A stretch of DNA of 33,437 bases from Verrucomicrobiota bacterium (GCA_003402735.1 QQNE01000044.1:1-33437), one strand, 5' to 3'; positions 27,301 to 33,437 are shown, numbered from the stretch's first letter. Numbers and translations are program-made. The notes: generated from the letters alone by a model not told the origin.

Positions 27301-30300
27301 GTGCCACAAGCCTCAGCCTGACTGCGGCGGCGGCGGCCGCGGGGAATGTGTTTTGGGCCGGTGACCTCGGTGGAAGTTGGTCAACGCTGACCGGCGGTGG
27401 CACCAGCAGCAACTGGTCCACCAGTGCTGGGGCGATCACACCTGACTTCGCGGCCACGCCAGGCTCTGCCAATACCGTGAACTTCTCTTCCACCGGTGCG
27501 GCAAACTTCAGCACGACCCTGGACAACGCCTTTTCCATCGCCGGGTTGAATTTCACCAACGTCGGTTCCGCCGTCACCATCGCCCCCGGCACCGGTGGCA
27601 CCCTTCAGATCGGATCCGGTGGCATCGCGGTGAACACCGGTGCGCCGACCGGCTCCACCATCAGCGCCCCGGTCATCCTTGGCGCAAACAACACCTGGAC
27701 GGTGACCGACGCCGCCACCACCCTCACCGTCAGCGGAGCGGTCAGCGAGACCGGCGGCGCACGCACCCTTGCCAAGGCCGGCTCGGGCACGCTCGTTTTG
27801 AGCGGGGCCAACAGCTACACCGGGACCACCACCGTGAGCGCCGGAGCCCTCAACATTCAGAACGCCACCGCCCTCGGCACCACCGCTGCCGGCACGACCG
27901 TGAGCAGCGGCGCGGCCCTGCAGATCCAGGGCGGCATCACGGTCGGGGCCGAGTCCCTCAGCCTGAACGGCACCGGCGTCTCCACCACCGGCGCCCTGCG
28001 CAACATCAGCGGCAACAACACCTACGGCGGCCTCGTGACGCTCGCCGCCACCACCCGCATCAACTCCGATGCCGGCACCCTCACCCTGAGCAACGCGGGC
28101 ACCATCACCGGGGCCACCTTCGGCCTCACCGTCGGCGGCGCGGGCGATACCGTCATCAACAGCATCATCGGCACCACCACCGGCACCGTCACCCGCGACG
28201 GTCTCGGCAAGCTGACCCTCACCGGGGCCAACACCTACACCGGGGCCACCACCCTCACCACCGGGGTGATCAATGCGCAGAACAACACCGCCTTCGGCAC
28301 CACGGCGGGTGGCGTGAGCTTGAGCAACGTCGGCGCGGCCGTCGAGCTTCAGGGCGGCATCACCATCGGCGCGGAAACCCTTTCGATCCGCGGCTTCGGC
28401 CCGGCCAACAGCGGCGCCCTGCGCAACATCAGCGGCACGAACACCTGGGGCGGCGCCATCACCCAGGCGGCGGCCAGCCGGATCAACTCGGACGCGGGCA
28501 CCCTCATCCTCGATGTCTCGACCGGAAGCGCCATCACCGGCACCTTCGGCCTGACCCTCGGCGGCGCGGGCAACGGCGAGGTCCGCGACCCGATCGCGAC
28601 GAGCACCGGCTCGGTGACCAAGGACGGAGCCGGGCAGTGGTCCTTCCGCCCCGGCGCGGTCAACAGCTACACCGGCGGCACCATCATCAACAACGGCACC
28701 CTTCTGGTGGACTTCGTGAACGCCACGCCCGCGACCAATCTCATCAGTGCCAGCAGCGCACTCACCCTCGGCGGCGGCACCCTGAGCGTGGTCGGCAAAG
28801 GCTCCACCATCAACAGCCAGACCTTCGCCTCCGTCGCCCTCACGGCGGGCACCTCGAGCAGCATTTCCCTAAACCGCAACGGGGCGACCTCCCTCACCCT
28901 CGCGCTGGGCGCGCTGACCCGCGGTGCCAACTCCGCTCTGAACCTCGATCTCATCGGCAGCCCGACGCTGACCTGGAGCGGCACCACCACCACCAACGGC
29001 ATCCTCACCGGAGGAAGTGGTGGTCCGGCCTACGCCACCATCGGCAAGGCGGATTGGGCCACCTCTTCCGGGGCTTATTCCGGCTACAGCGACGACACCT
29101 ATGGGACCACGGTGAACACCAACCTCACCACCAGCGCCAGCCCGGCCGCCTTCACCACCAACACCCTGCGCCTCAACACCGGCACGCCCACCCTGACCCT
29201 GACCGGCACCAACCTGCTCAACGCGGGCGGCGTGCTCATCGGCAGCGGCGCGGGCGCCGTCACGGTGGGTGGCACCGGCACCCTCAGCGGGATTGCGCAG
29301 GCCGCAGCGGCCAACGGCGAATTCAACGTCTTCCAATACAGCGCCAGCGCGGCCACCCTGAGCGCCTCCGTCGTCAACAATCCGAACGGCGTCAGCTGGG
29401 TGACCGCCACCCCGTATGGCGGCACCTTCAACAAGTTCGGCGACGGCGCTCTCATCCTCTCCTCCACCCGCAACGCCTGGACCGGCGGCACCAACATCGG
29501 CGGAGGCACCCTGCGGCTCGGGGCCTCGAACGTGATTCCCGATGGCCTCGCCACCCCCGGGGCACTGAACATCGGCTCCGCCGCCTCCGGGGCCTGGAGT
29601 GGAGCGGGCGTTCTCGACTTGAACGGTTTCAACGACACGATCAACGGCCTCACCGGGTCCGGAGTCGTGGACAACACCGCCGCCGGCGCCTCCACCCTCA
29701 CCGTGGGCAACACCAACGCCACGAGCACCTTCGCGGGAACGATCCGCAGCAGCGCGGGCACCTTGAACCTCGTGAAGACCGGCACCGGTGCGCTCACCCT
29801 CACCGGGGCGAACACCTATACAGGCACCACCACCGTGAACCAGGGGACCCTGACCCTGAACTTCAGCGGGGCCGCCACCGGAGCGCCGTTCAGCAACATC
29901 CTGCCCGCCACCACCGCCCTCACCCTCGGCAGCGGCACGCTGAACGTGACCGGCCTCACCGCGGCCACGCCCATCAACAACACCCAAGCCCTTGGCAGCA
30001 CCACGCTCACCGGTGGGGCCACCGTCACCATGGCAGGTTCCACTTCGGGCCTGACCTCCCTCTCCCTCGGGGCCATTTCCCGCACCGCCGGGCTGGGCGG
30101 CACGGTGAACATCACCGGCTTGAGCAGCTTCCTCACGGTGGGAACCACCACCGCGAACAATGCTGCGGGCATTCTCGGTGGTTGGGCCACGGTGGCCGGC
30201 GTGGACTGGGCCACGGTCAATGCCAGCGGGAATATCGTCGCCTACTCCGCTTATACGGGCACGCTCCCCACGGCGACGACGACGAACGTGAACGGCAACT

Positions 30301-33300
30301 ACACGATCTCCGGCAACCAGTCACAGACCGGGGCGGTGACGATCAACTCTCTCAAGGCTACCGGAACCGCCACGATAACGACCGCCAATAACAACCTTAT
30401 TTTTTCAGGGACCAACGGAGGCCTCGTGAGCAGCGGTACGCTCACCATCGGTGCCGCCGCCACCGACACCGGCACCGTCGGTGCGGGTTCGGGCAATGAG
30501 TTCATCATCAACAACTCGGGCACCGTCACCCTCAATGTGTTGTTAAACACCGGATCCGGGGGCTTGACGAAGTCCGGCGCGGGCACCCTCAACCTGCGCA
30601 ACAGCACGGCGAGCGCGTCCGTGACCGGCCCGATCGTCATCAATGGCGGCACGATCGATGTCGATGCGAACGGTCGGCTCGGCACCGGCACCAGTTTGGT
30701 GCTCAATGGAGGCGGTTTGACCTTCAATGCCAACGCCGACCAAACTCGTAACCTCACCTTGGGTGCCGCGGGTGGCACACTCACCCTGACCGGGGCGATT
30801 GATGCGACGCGTAGTGCCACCAGCACCACGGCGGTCGCCTTCACCGGCACGGGCCCTCGCACTCTGACCATCGCCACGGGAGTCGGCGGTCGCATCTGGT
30901 CGTTGCCAGCGGTCTTGGGGGATGCCCCTGGAGGTCAAAGTCCAACCAGCCTGGCGGTGAACCTCACTTCAGACACCGCTTTCTTCCGTTTGTCGGCTGC
31001 CAATACCTATTCGGGAAACACGACGATCAGCCGTGGGATTCTGCGGATGGAAGTCGCCAACGCGATCGGCAGTGGGGCCGGTGGTCTGACCAGCGCGGCC
31101 ACCACGGGCAACATCATCTTCACCGCCACCGGGACCAACCGGGCCATCCTCGAAACGAATGCCACGGTCGGGACCATCACCCGTTCCCTCGGATACGGCC
31201 CAGGGCAGATTCACTGGGAAGGCAACGGCGGCTTCAGCAATGCTTCAGCAGCCACGCAGGTGGTCAATCTCGGCGGTGCCGCAGAGCAACTCACCTGGGG
31301 TGCCGGAGGTTTCGTTCCCACCGGCTCGCGCCTTCAATTAGGCCAAGCCTCGAACAACTCACTCTTCGGTCTGGGCACCATCGATTTCCAGAACGCCATC
31401 GCGCTGGGCACGACGGTGCGCACCATTGAGGCTGCGCGGGCGCAAGGCACTACGACCGACCGTTCTTCGGCCATGCTGGAGGGGATTCTCAGTGGGGCCA
31501 TCACCAGCGGAGCTGGTGGCGGCATAGCCAAGGAGGGCACCGGCACAATCATGCTCACCGGGAACAATAGCGGCGGCTCCGCGACGGTGGCCGTCAACGC
31601 AGGTGCGCTCTACTTCGCCAGCACCGGGGCCATCCCGGGCACGGGGGCCAACATCACGCTTTCGACCACGGTCAACGGCAACGCAGCCATCGGTGTCGCG
31701 GGAGACACGAATCCCACCACCACTTTTGCGGGTCGGATTGCCAATGCAGGTAGCTCCACAGCGGCCTTCCTGTTGGGAGCGAACAGCAGCGCGGCGCTGG
31801 ACTTCACCAGCTATCCGAACATGAGACTCGCGGCACTCGCGTTCCAGAACGCCAGCACGACCCCGATTCCGCTGGCAACGGCGGTGACATTCACTGGCTC
31901 GGTCACGCCAGCGGGTGGCACTTACCGTTTCGGCGGGCTCGCTCCCATCCAAAACACCAACGCCGCAGCCGGAACGCTGGTTCTTGGCCGGAAAGACATT
32001 CTCACCGGGGCCAATGGGCTCAACCTGTCCTTTGGTGCCTTGACCATCACCGCAGCCAACAATTTCACGGGCGGCACGGTCATTGATGGCAATGCCATCA
32101 CCGTGTCGTCTCTCGGGATCGGTGACAATGCCGCCTTGGGCACCGGGGCTGTTTCGTTGCAGGGAACCCGAATCTGGGCTTTCGGGGCCGTGAACGGCGA
32201 CCACTCGGTCAGCAACAACATCAATATCGACGTCAATTCAACCGCTTCGACATGGATCGCGGGTGGCGGGGGCGGAACGAGTGAATACAGCATTCTGAAC
32301 AATACCAACCAGAAAACCCTCAGTTATCTGGGCACGGTGGATTTGAAAGGTCGCTCCACGGCGCTAACCATCGCTGGGAACGTCGGCGGCACCCTCTTCC
32401 TGGGAGACATCGCCAACGCGGGAGCCACGCTGACGCTGACGGCAGGCGCGAACGGTTACTTGAGCCTTCTGACCACCACCGCCAATGGCGGCGTGCCGAA
32501 GACCTATTCCCAAAACACGACACTGACTGACAACACGAACCTGGTCATTGATTCCGCAAGCTCCCTCGGGACCAGCGGCACCATCAACCAAAGCAACTCG
32601 ATCATTCTGCTGCAGCCCGGCACCGGCTCGATTTCCCTCAATCGCAACTTTGTGAATACCGCGGCGAAGAACCCCAGCTTCAACACCCCCGCAGGCTCAA
32701 CTCTCGTGCTAACCGGAACGATGAGCGGATCGACCACGGGCATTTTTGTGAAGCAGGGGCTCGGTGATCTGGTATTGCGCGGGGATGCCACCGCCGTTTT
32801 GACCACGGGATCGCTGCAGGTCCGTTCAGGCAAGATGGTGCTCGATGCCGCCACCCTCGGGTCGGCGGTCTTCCCGAACGTCGCCATTGCTTTGGGGCGT
32901 GCGAGTGAATTCAGCAACGGCGGCATCTTGGAAATCACCGGCACCTCCGCCCAGTCTCTCGGAGCCGTGACGGTGAACCAGCGAGCCAGCCAAATCAGCC
33001 TCACCGGCGCGATGGCCCTCACGCTCGGGGCCATCACGCGAACCACGGGCAGCACGCTGGACTTCTCCGTGCCGACCGGAACTGTGAACTACACGACCGC
33101 GGCAACAGCCGGCCTCGTCAACGGGTCCACCACCTGGAACGGCAACGACTGGGCGGCGGCGAACGGGTCGAACCTCTTTGCTCTCGGCACGAACTCGACA
33201 AGTTACAACGCCCTCACCGGCACGGGAGCCGCCCCGACGATTTCCTCGAACGCCACGGCGAACTACCTCATCGGCAACACCACGAGCAACGACGTGACGC

Positions 33301-33437
33301 TGGCGGCTACCGGAACCCTTGGCGCGCCGAATGACGTCAACACCATCAAATACAACGACAGCGCGGCTCGCACGATCGATCTTGGCAGCGGATTCCTGCG
33401 TCTCGGAACCGGCGGCGCGGCGGCCGGTGGCGTGACC
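18393..33437 (+). CDS. Giant autotransporter-associated beta-strand-repeat protein (3' end outside window)
   Basis: The frame is open from ATG 18393 to the last base, 5015 codons without a stop, so the protein is incomplete. A start at 18375 is also possible (in frame, six codons longer). A signal peptide (MKNPLKLSLLPMRAKQIVV...GSPVSA) precedes ADLYWD. The rest is Thr/Gly/Ser/Ala/Asn-rich beta-helix sequence with no cysteine in my reading. Canonical PATR units (TIGR02601/PF12951-like, as NTYSGGTVINGGTLAIS) begin near 19824, 20934, 21741, 22071, 23040, 24156, 26667, 27810, 28230, 28662, 29472, 29811 and 31002, often after TKxGxGTLxL. Larger duplications are listed separately. Likely secreted or surface-displayed and adhesive or structural. 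An autotransporter barrel or PEP-CTERM-like anchor may follow to the right but is not visible. Confidence 0.93.
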   Translation, partial: MKNPLKLSLLPMRAKQIVVAGLLPMLILTGSPVSAADLYWDSDGTGASSSSILTGSGLGGGGTWDTTNARWWNGTGYSSWTNLNLDTALFWGTAGTVTLGTGITVGGLTFNTTGYIIDAGSSTLTFGATNNAITLNNVAAATLTGAVAGTGNVTLTGGVYGGGTAGTLTLNGTSTGGWSGTTTINNGMTMALAGSNQALLNTSGITLNGGAITLTNTTSGEAALNRVSNTAGITSNGGTITFTNTSGTTVYSEGIGSVALTSGLLNVVETTNQAGTGSQTLTLAGLTRTGASNTSGVAFSAGSGLNTTKNMIVVTGATATTSGQIIGPWATTGTAANAQTDYAVYNSSSQVVPANISASAETTWTTAANAYTLSGASTLTASRTINALRYSGSAQTLSLGTATFNLETFGVLNGGSGLLTISNGGTGALRTPSGGGNLFLTTGNNQGITVSAPITDNSGNTTLVVSGTNTVTLGSTGNTYSGGTVINGGTLAISADSNLGNTAGGIIFNGSGQLSVTVASQTLGATRSVTINNGALAQINVNNIAGTVIAGPVTGSGGISVISAGTQPLSLTSTGNTFQGPLIVSGSATRSNNVTLGSLADSSSANGAIVLGNTTGVGTLTWGATSTGPLTLNNRQIALLGTTGGGTIDNSNTSGANLVTINTDLLASGGTAAKTLTLQGANSGVFAGRISNDASGQNIAVTKGGTGNWTLGSTANTFNGTISSAGTTTSAGTLTFASAGGGNAVTVTQTTSTFGLRYIGSANQSLSGALSLAAMTTGTFTLDASGSGTFSLTNTGTTGVAASGNKNLVLTGSNTGNNVFAPLYVNNTGGAATLTKTGAGTWVLTNNNTYTGATTVNAGTLRLDATGVATPASGVVASGSALTLGGGTVDILGNAAATTQTFASTALTANTYSVLSSSAGVGGLTVNTGTVTRGGNAGLNIVLGTGSPSVVLSGLTATNNVIASGTTNAAFVTLNGTDWANLSGSNPVAATYGTNIFSAGTNTDVTTTASPSAFTTNTLRFNTGSPTLTLTGTNLLNAGGILIGSGAGAVTVDGTGTIAGTGATGTNVRELNVFQNSSSVASLNAVIADNRAVNAGQAPATSLNKFGTGTLILGASNTFTGGVTIGGGTLQLGNAGALNSLRPNAVTVGSAGVLSLNNNSTTVSGLSAPVAGAVVQNGGTTSNAVLTARIGAANAFAGVLQNGSSSTLGLTVVPTAATGILTLTGVNSYTGPTVLGGPGGVAGGGLTLNSTGQLTGTSGITLNGGTLTMTNTNVVEGAIDRVNNAAGITSNGGAITYTNTAGAGNSYAETLGALTLSSGRLTVTSTNATTSPATQALTFSNGTGLASRAASNTSTVAFLGGTALGTTAQNQIFITGQAATSAGVPIGAWATAGVGTTAVDYAAYGSTFGVTPLNATSTLADDTTWNTSYSNNATGNINFGSGTTTTTLTASRVLNTLRYTGGAATLALAGNSLTTQGVLQGGSGLLTISSTGGTITSGGNPDYNLYVTLGAAQGITVSSGNITNNGSNPVTLVLSAGAAASTLTLTPTTNTYTGGTVINSGTLSIAGDGGLGSSGGLTFNGSGGLTFATNAVTVGSGRTVTLNNGSRATITLSNVAGNTIAGQITGTGGLTVTAGGTTGTTLALTATNNDFTGPIQIGTSTQATGLTVSSLADAASPGTGDISFGSTTGSGTLTWASTATGPLTLNNRSIALAGTTGGGVIDNSNATAANAITINPDLIVTGSGNKTLTLQGANTGANAFAGAINDGAGSVISVAKGGAGNWTLSNTNNTATGNLTVAVGTSGTLTFASWGSGTGGVTTSGTAAALTGTLRYTGSAPLNMSGAVSLSSQTTGTLTLDSSGSGAWNLSNTSAIVVGAGSKTLALAGTNAGDNTLAGLVQNNTGTNTTALTKSGAGRWILTNANTYSGATTISLGTLQLGNALAVQNSGVAVGVNNGLAFSSGITNFTLGNLSGAGNLAMTDTAAAAVNLTVGGNNAATSTFSGNLSGAGNFTKVGTGTLTLSGTGSSNSGTVTVDGGTLSANPSAISSATGTITVGSTITGSVLDLYADNAAAITNLVGGVNLVLGGGTGQSGALGFNLGASGTGDQLVFSGGGSLTIASGGIGLINASALSGFNAGTWTLASGGTANSTSFALGNLPAGFGYSLTQDASSLSLTATTAPATMWWKGDIGGSWNTVNSGGAATNWDTDSSTGIDAAATPGTGTTVNFSATGAGNFTSTLDAAFSIAGLNVTNNVASAVTINPGTGGTLTIGSGGINVQAGAQTPLTIGAPVTLGGVQTWIVADSGSTLAFSGSLNNQANALTLGGAGTKTLSGLISGTVATGTTGLTVSGGTVNLSNTGNTFTGDLAIDGSGVLVYTQGTATTVGQLGQGSSTNFKQIVLTNGGTFRVTTADFNVNVNTSTNRAAGAVFNIGTGGGTFDVTSGRTFTLDDGTVSGTGFTAAHLQGSGTLTKAGTGTLVLRNQNVFAGAIDITDGLLQISGPSAFGLNSAGTTIRSGTALNLNGQTVTDTEPLTIYGAGLTASPVGALTNSTGTGTWIGPVTLGGNATIGGGAGALTLSAGATVNSDAFTLTISHGAGRVTTLGVISGSGPVDVTGTNTGGDWVSTGLHLYSGGTTLNSGSQTVVGISSVGVGAGVTSGPFGTGTLILNGGAMRSGTGASFTVGNTLTLQGDSSFYTTVSEKSLVFAGPVTLTGGTRTLTSTVGTTVAGTTIEFSGAIGDGGNNLGLTKAGAGNLTLSGTNTYSGTTTISGGTLIVGNGGATGDLSTGPVVNNAALVFNRAGSMTVPGAISGNGSITKQGSGTVVLGNVANTNSGTITVNGGTLSVHPSAIAAASGITVGSTVTGSVLDLYADNAAATTNLAGGTNLTLGGTGGLTGALGFNLGASGTGDRLVFSGGGSLLIGSGGVGLINASAISGFGAGTWTLVSGGTANSTTFGLGALPGGFTYSLTQSATSLSLTAAAAAAGNVFWAGDLGGSWSTLTGGGTSSNWSTSAGAITPDFAATPGSANTVNFSSTGAANFSTTLDNAFSIAGLNFTNVGSAVTIAPGTGGTLQIGSGGIAVNTGAPTGSTISAPVILGANNTWTVTDAATTLTVSGAVSETGGARTLAKAGSGTLVLSGANSYTGTTTVSAGALNIQNATALGTTAAGTTVSSGAALQIQGGITVGAESLSLNGTGVSTTGALRNISGNNTYGGLVTLAATTRINSDAGTLTLSNAGTITGATFGLTVGGAGDTVINSIIGTTTGTVTRDGLGKLTLTGANTYTGATTLTTGVINAQNNTAFGTTAGGVSLSNVGAAVELQGGITIGAETLSIRGFGPANSGALRNISGTNTWGGAITQAAASRINSDAGTLILDVSTGSAITGTFGLTLGGAGNGEVRDPIATSTGSVTKDGAGQWSFRPGAVNSYTGGTIINNGTLLVDFVNATPATNLISASSALTLGGGTLSVVGKGSTINSQTFASVALTAGTSSSISLNRNGATSLTLALGALTRGANSALNLDLIGSPTLTWSGTTTTNGILTGGSGGPAYATIGKADWATSSGAYSGYSDDTYGTTVNTNLTTSASPAAFTTNTLRLNTGTPTLTLTGTNLLNAGGVLIGSGAGAVTVGGTGTLSGIAQAAAANGEFNVFQYSASAATLSASVVNNPNGVSWVTATPYGGTFNKFGDGALILSSTRNAWTGGTNIGGGTLRLGASNVIPDGLATPGALNIGSAASGAWSGAGVLDLNGFNDTINGLTGSGVVDNTAAGASTLTVGNTNATSTFAGTIRSSAGTLNLVKTGTGALTLTGANTYTGTTTVNQGTLTLNFSGAATGAPFSNILPATTALTLGSGTLNVTGLTAATPINNTQALGSTTLTGGATVTMAGSTSGLTSLSLGAISRTAGLGGTVNITGLSSFLTVGTTTANNAAGILGGWATVAGVDWATVNASGNIVAYSAYTGTLPTATTTNVNGNYTISGNQSQTGAVTINSLKATGTATITTANNNLIFSGTNGGLVSSGTLTIGAAATDTGTVGAGSGNEFIINNSGTVTLNVLLNTGSGGLTKSGAGTLNLRNSTASASVTGPIVINGGTIDVDANGRLGTGTSLVLNGGGLTFNANADQTRNLTLGAAGGTLTLTGAIDATRSATSTTAVAFTGTGPRTLTIATGVGGRIWSLPAVLGDAPGGQSPTSLAVNLTSDTAFFRLSAANTYSGNTTISRGILRMEVANAIGSGAGGLTSAATTGNIIFTATGTNRAILETNATVGTITRSLGYGPGQIHWEGNGGFSNASAATQVVNLGGAAEQLTWGAGGFVPTGSRLQLGQASNNSLFGLGTIDFQNAIALGTTVRTIEAARAQGTTTDRSSAMLEGILSGAITSGAGGGIAKEGTGTIMLTGNNSGGSATVAVNAGALYFASTGAIPGTGANITLSTTVNGNAAIGVAGDTNPTTTFAGRIANAGSSTAAFLLGANSSAALDFTSYPNMRLAALAFQNASTTPIPLATAVTFTGSVTPAGGTYRFGGLAPIQNTNAAAGTLVLGRKDILTGANGLNLSFGALTITAANNFTGGTVIDGNAITVSSLGIGDNAALGTGAVSLQGTRIWAFGAVNGDHSVSNNINIDVNSTASTWIAGGGGGTSEYSILNNTNQKTLSYLGTVDLKGRSTALTIAGNVGGTLFLGDIANAGATLTLTAGANGYLSLLTTTANGGVPKTYSQNTTLTDNTNLVIDSASSLGTSGTINQSNSIILLQPGTGSISLNRNFVNTAAKNPSFNTPAGSTLVLTGTMSGSTTGIFVKQGLGDLVLRGDATAVLTTGSLQVRSGKMVLDAATLGSAVFPNVAIALGRASEFSNGGILEITGTSAQSLGAVTVNQRASQISLTGAMALTLGAITRTTGSTLDFSVPTGTVNYTTAATAGLVNGSTTWNGNDWAAANGSNLFALGTNSTSYNALTGTGAAPTISSNATANYLIGNTTSNDVTLAATGTLGAPNDVNTIKYNDSAARTIDLGSGFLRLGTGGAAAGGVT
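19002..20960 (+). repeat. Internal duplication A, copy 1 (within giant protein)
   Basis: Residues ~204-856. Starts GITLNGGAITLTNT and ends NTYTGATTV. Shared landmarks with copy 2, in the same order: SNTAGITSNGG, VLNGGSGLLTIS, TGPLTLNNRQIALLGTTGGG, TIDNSN, KTLTLQGAN, GNWTLGSTANT and TKTGAGTWVLTN. The copies are diverged, so the duplication is old or under diversifying change. Confidence 0.8.
21036..21791 (+). repeat. Module D, copy 1
   Basis: Begins LTLGGGTVDILG, then QTFASTALTANTYS, a GTDWANLSG motif (GAC at 21324), SAFTTNTLRFNTGSPTLTL, LTGTNLLNAGGILIGSGAGA, and ends in NKFGTGTLILGASN plus a PATR unit. The same order appears in the copy at 28761, and the core appears twice more. Confidence 0.75.
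22167..24182 (+). repeat. Internal duplication A, copy 2
   Basis: Residues ~1259-1930. Starts GITLNGGTLTMTNT and ends NTYSGATTI, with NNAAGITSNGG, VLQGGSGLLTIS, TGPLTLNNRSIALAGTTGGG, VIDNSN, KTLTLQGAN, GNWTLSNTNNT and TKSGAGRWILTN in the same order as copy 1. It lies 3165 bases after copy 1, so the duplicated block is much longer than one PATR unit. Confidence 0.8.
24486..25334 (+). repeat. Internal duplication B, copy 1
   Basis: 849 bases, residues ~2032-2314. Landmarks: TVDGGTLSANPSAI, GSVLDLYADNAAA, GALGFNLGASGTGDQLVFSG, GLINASALSGFNAGTWTL, then a Trp-rich WWKGDIGGSWNT...NWDTD stretch and FSIAGLNVTNNVASAVTI. Copy 2 has the same order and the same length. Confidence 0.85.
25335..26897 (+). 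other. Segment between B copies with different codon use
   Basis: About 1.56 kb inside the giant gene and in frame with it. The first ~650 bases in particular use codons rarely seen in the flanks, such as TCA, ATA, AGA, GTA and CTT, and the peptide is less repetitive (GSSTNFKQIVLTNGGTFRVT, AAHLQGSGTLTKAGTGTLVL, GLLQISGPSAFGLNSAGTT). It still has beta-strand-repeat character. Acquisition or conversion from another repeat gene would explain it. Confidence 0.5.
26898..27746 (+). repeat. Internal duplication B, copy 2
   Basis: 849 bases, residues ~2836-3118. TVNGGTLSVHPSAI, GSVLDLYADNAAA, GALGFNLGASGTGDRLVFSG, GLINASAISGFGAGTWTL, VFWAGDLGGSWST and FSIAGLNFTNVGSAVTI follow copy 1 closely. Codon-level differences in unchanged residues (for example in LDLYADNAAA) show that the protein is conserved more strongly than the DNA. 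Confidence 0.85.
27789..28208 (+). repeat. Tandem module C, copy 1
   Basis: 420 bases: TLVLSGANSYTGTTTVSAGA, ALGTTAAGTTVSSGAALQIQ, GGITVGAESLSLNG, GALRNISGNNTYGGLVTL, RINSDAGTLTLSN, FGLTVGGAGDTVI. It directly abuts copy 2. The GALRNISGNNT block is a recurring motif of beta-strand-repeat proteins. Confidence 0.85.
28209..28634 (+). repeat. Tandem module C, copy 2
   Basis: 426 bases: KLTLTGANTYTGATTLTTG, AFGTTAGGVSLSNVGAAVEL, GGITIGAETLSIRG, GALRNISGTNTWGGAITQ, RINSDAGTLILDV, FGLTLGGAGNGEV. Head-to-tail with copy 1 with no spacer. Confidence 0.85.
28761..29522 (+). repeat. Module D, copy 2
   Basis: LTLGGGTLSVVG, QTFASVALTAGTSS, LALGALTRGANSALNLDL, a KADWATSSG motif (GAT at 29052), AAFTTNTLRLNTGTPTLTL, LTGTNLLNAGGVLIGSGAGA, then NKFGDGALILSS and a PATR-like unit. 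It is the closest relative of the copy at 21036. Confidence 0.75.
29919..30390 (+). repeat. Module D, copy 3 (core only)
   Basis: LTLGSGTLNVTGL, TSLSLGAISRTAGLGGTVNI, GILGGWATVAGVDWATVNAS (GAC at 30204), then YTISGNQSQTGAVTINSLKA. It keeps the first half and the DWA motif but diverges after it. Confidence 0.65.
32919..33437 (+). repeat. Module D, copy 4 (core, runs to window edge)
   Basis: GGILEITGTSAQSLGAVTVN, LTLGAITRTTGSTLDFSV, TTWNGNDWAAANGSN (GAC at 33147), then NYLIGNTTSNDVTLAA and NTIKYNDSAARTIDLGSGFL. The same order of landmarks as the other D cores; the end lies at or past the right edge. Confidence 0.6.

Noticed and set aside
18393..33437. Possible CRISPR array or short tandem DNA repeats
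   Set aside because: The recurring ACC/GGC-rich words are codon-level echoes of protein repeats. There are no constant-length direct repeats with unique spacers.
18393..33437. Possible assembly artefact joining unrelated reads in a repeat region
   Set aside because: The reading frame stays in register at every point checked across 15 kb, and the repeat copies differ at many silent sites, which a collapsed or chimeric join would not readily give. Long-read confirmation would still be decisive.

Overview
The window is a G+C-rich bacterial chromosome segment, most likely from the Verrucomicrobiota (Planctomycetota are the alternative). The basis is family content: proteins with the Planctomycetes/Verrucomicrobia-type cytochrome and dehydrogenase domains (PSCyt1/DUF1549/DUF1553, DUF1501, TIGR02604/TIGR02603-like, DUF6797) and a very large autotransporter-associated beta-strand-repeat protein. 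This is inferred from recognised motifs, without any database search.

Layout. Positions 1-119 hold the 3' part of a 5S rRNA and a strong rho-independent terminator, the end of an rRNA operon. Positions 140-6210 (minus) hold two translationally coupled genes for exported c-type cytochromes with beta-propellers; the larger also has a DUF1080 sugar-hydrolase-like domain and a helical repeat region. Positions 6327-9944 (plus) form a tight housekeeping run: CPBP membrane protease, thiL, tsaE, tsaB and an unassigned multi-pass membrane protein. Positions 9969-15341 (minus) form a coupled trio: a PSCyt1/DUF1549/DUF1553 protein, an NHL-type propeller and a DUF1501 protein. Positions 15429-16804 (minus) hold an L,D-transpeptidase coupled to a small membrane-anchored protein of unknown function. 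Positions 16911-18167 (plus) encode an OFA-family (oxalate/formate antiporter-like) MFS transporter.

From 18393 to the right edge a single plus-strand frame stays open for 5015 codons and runs out of the window. It has a signal peptide, is rich in Thr/Gly/Ser/Ala/Asn, shows no cysteine in my reading, and is built from beta-strand repeats. Above the short repeats it has four families of large internal duplications (called A, B, C and D here) and one segment with different codon use. This gene is the most unusual object in the window; its secretion or anchoring domain would lie beyond the right edge.

Together the genes suggest an organism investing in exported haem proteins (probably oxidation or breakdown of sugars or polymers in the periplasm), cell-wall modification and a giant surface or secreted protein. 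Most same-strand neighbours join through ATGA overlaps or TGAGATG junctions. I saw no tRNA, CRISPR array, insertion sequence, phage gene or replication origin.
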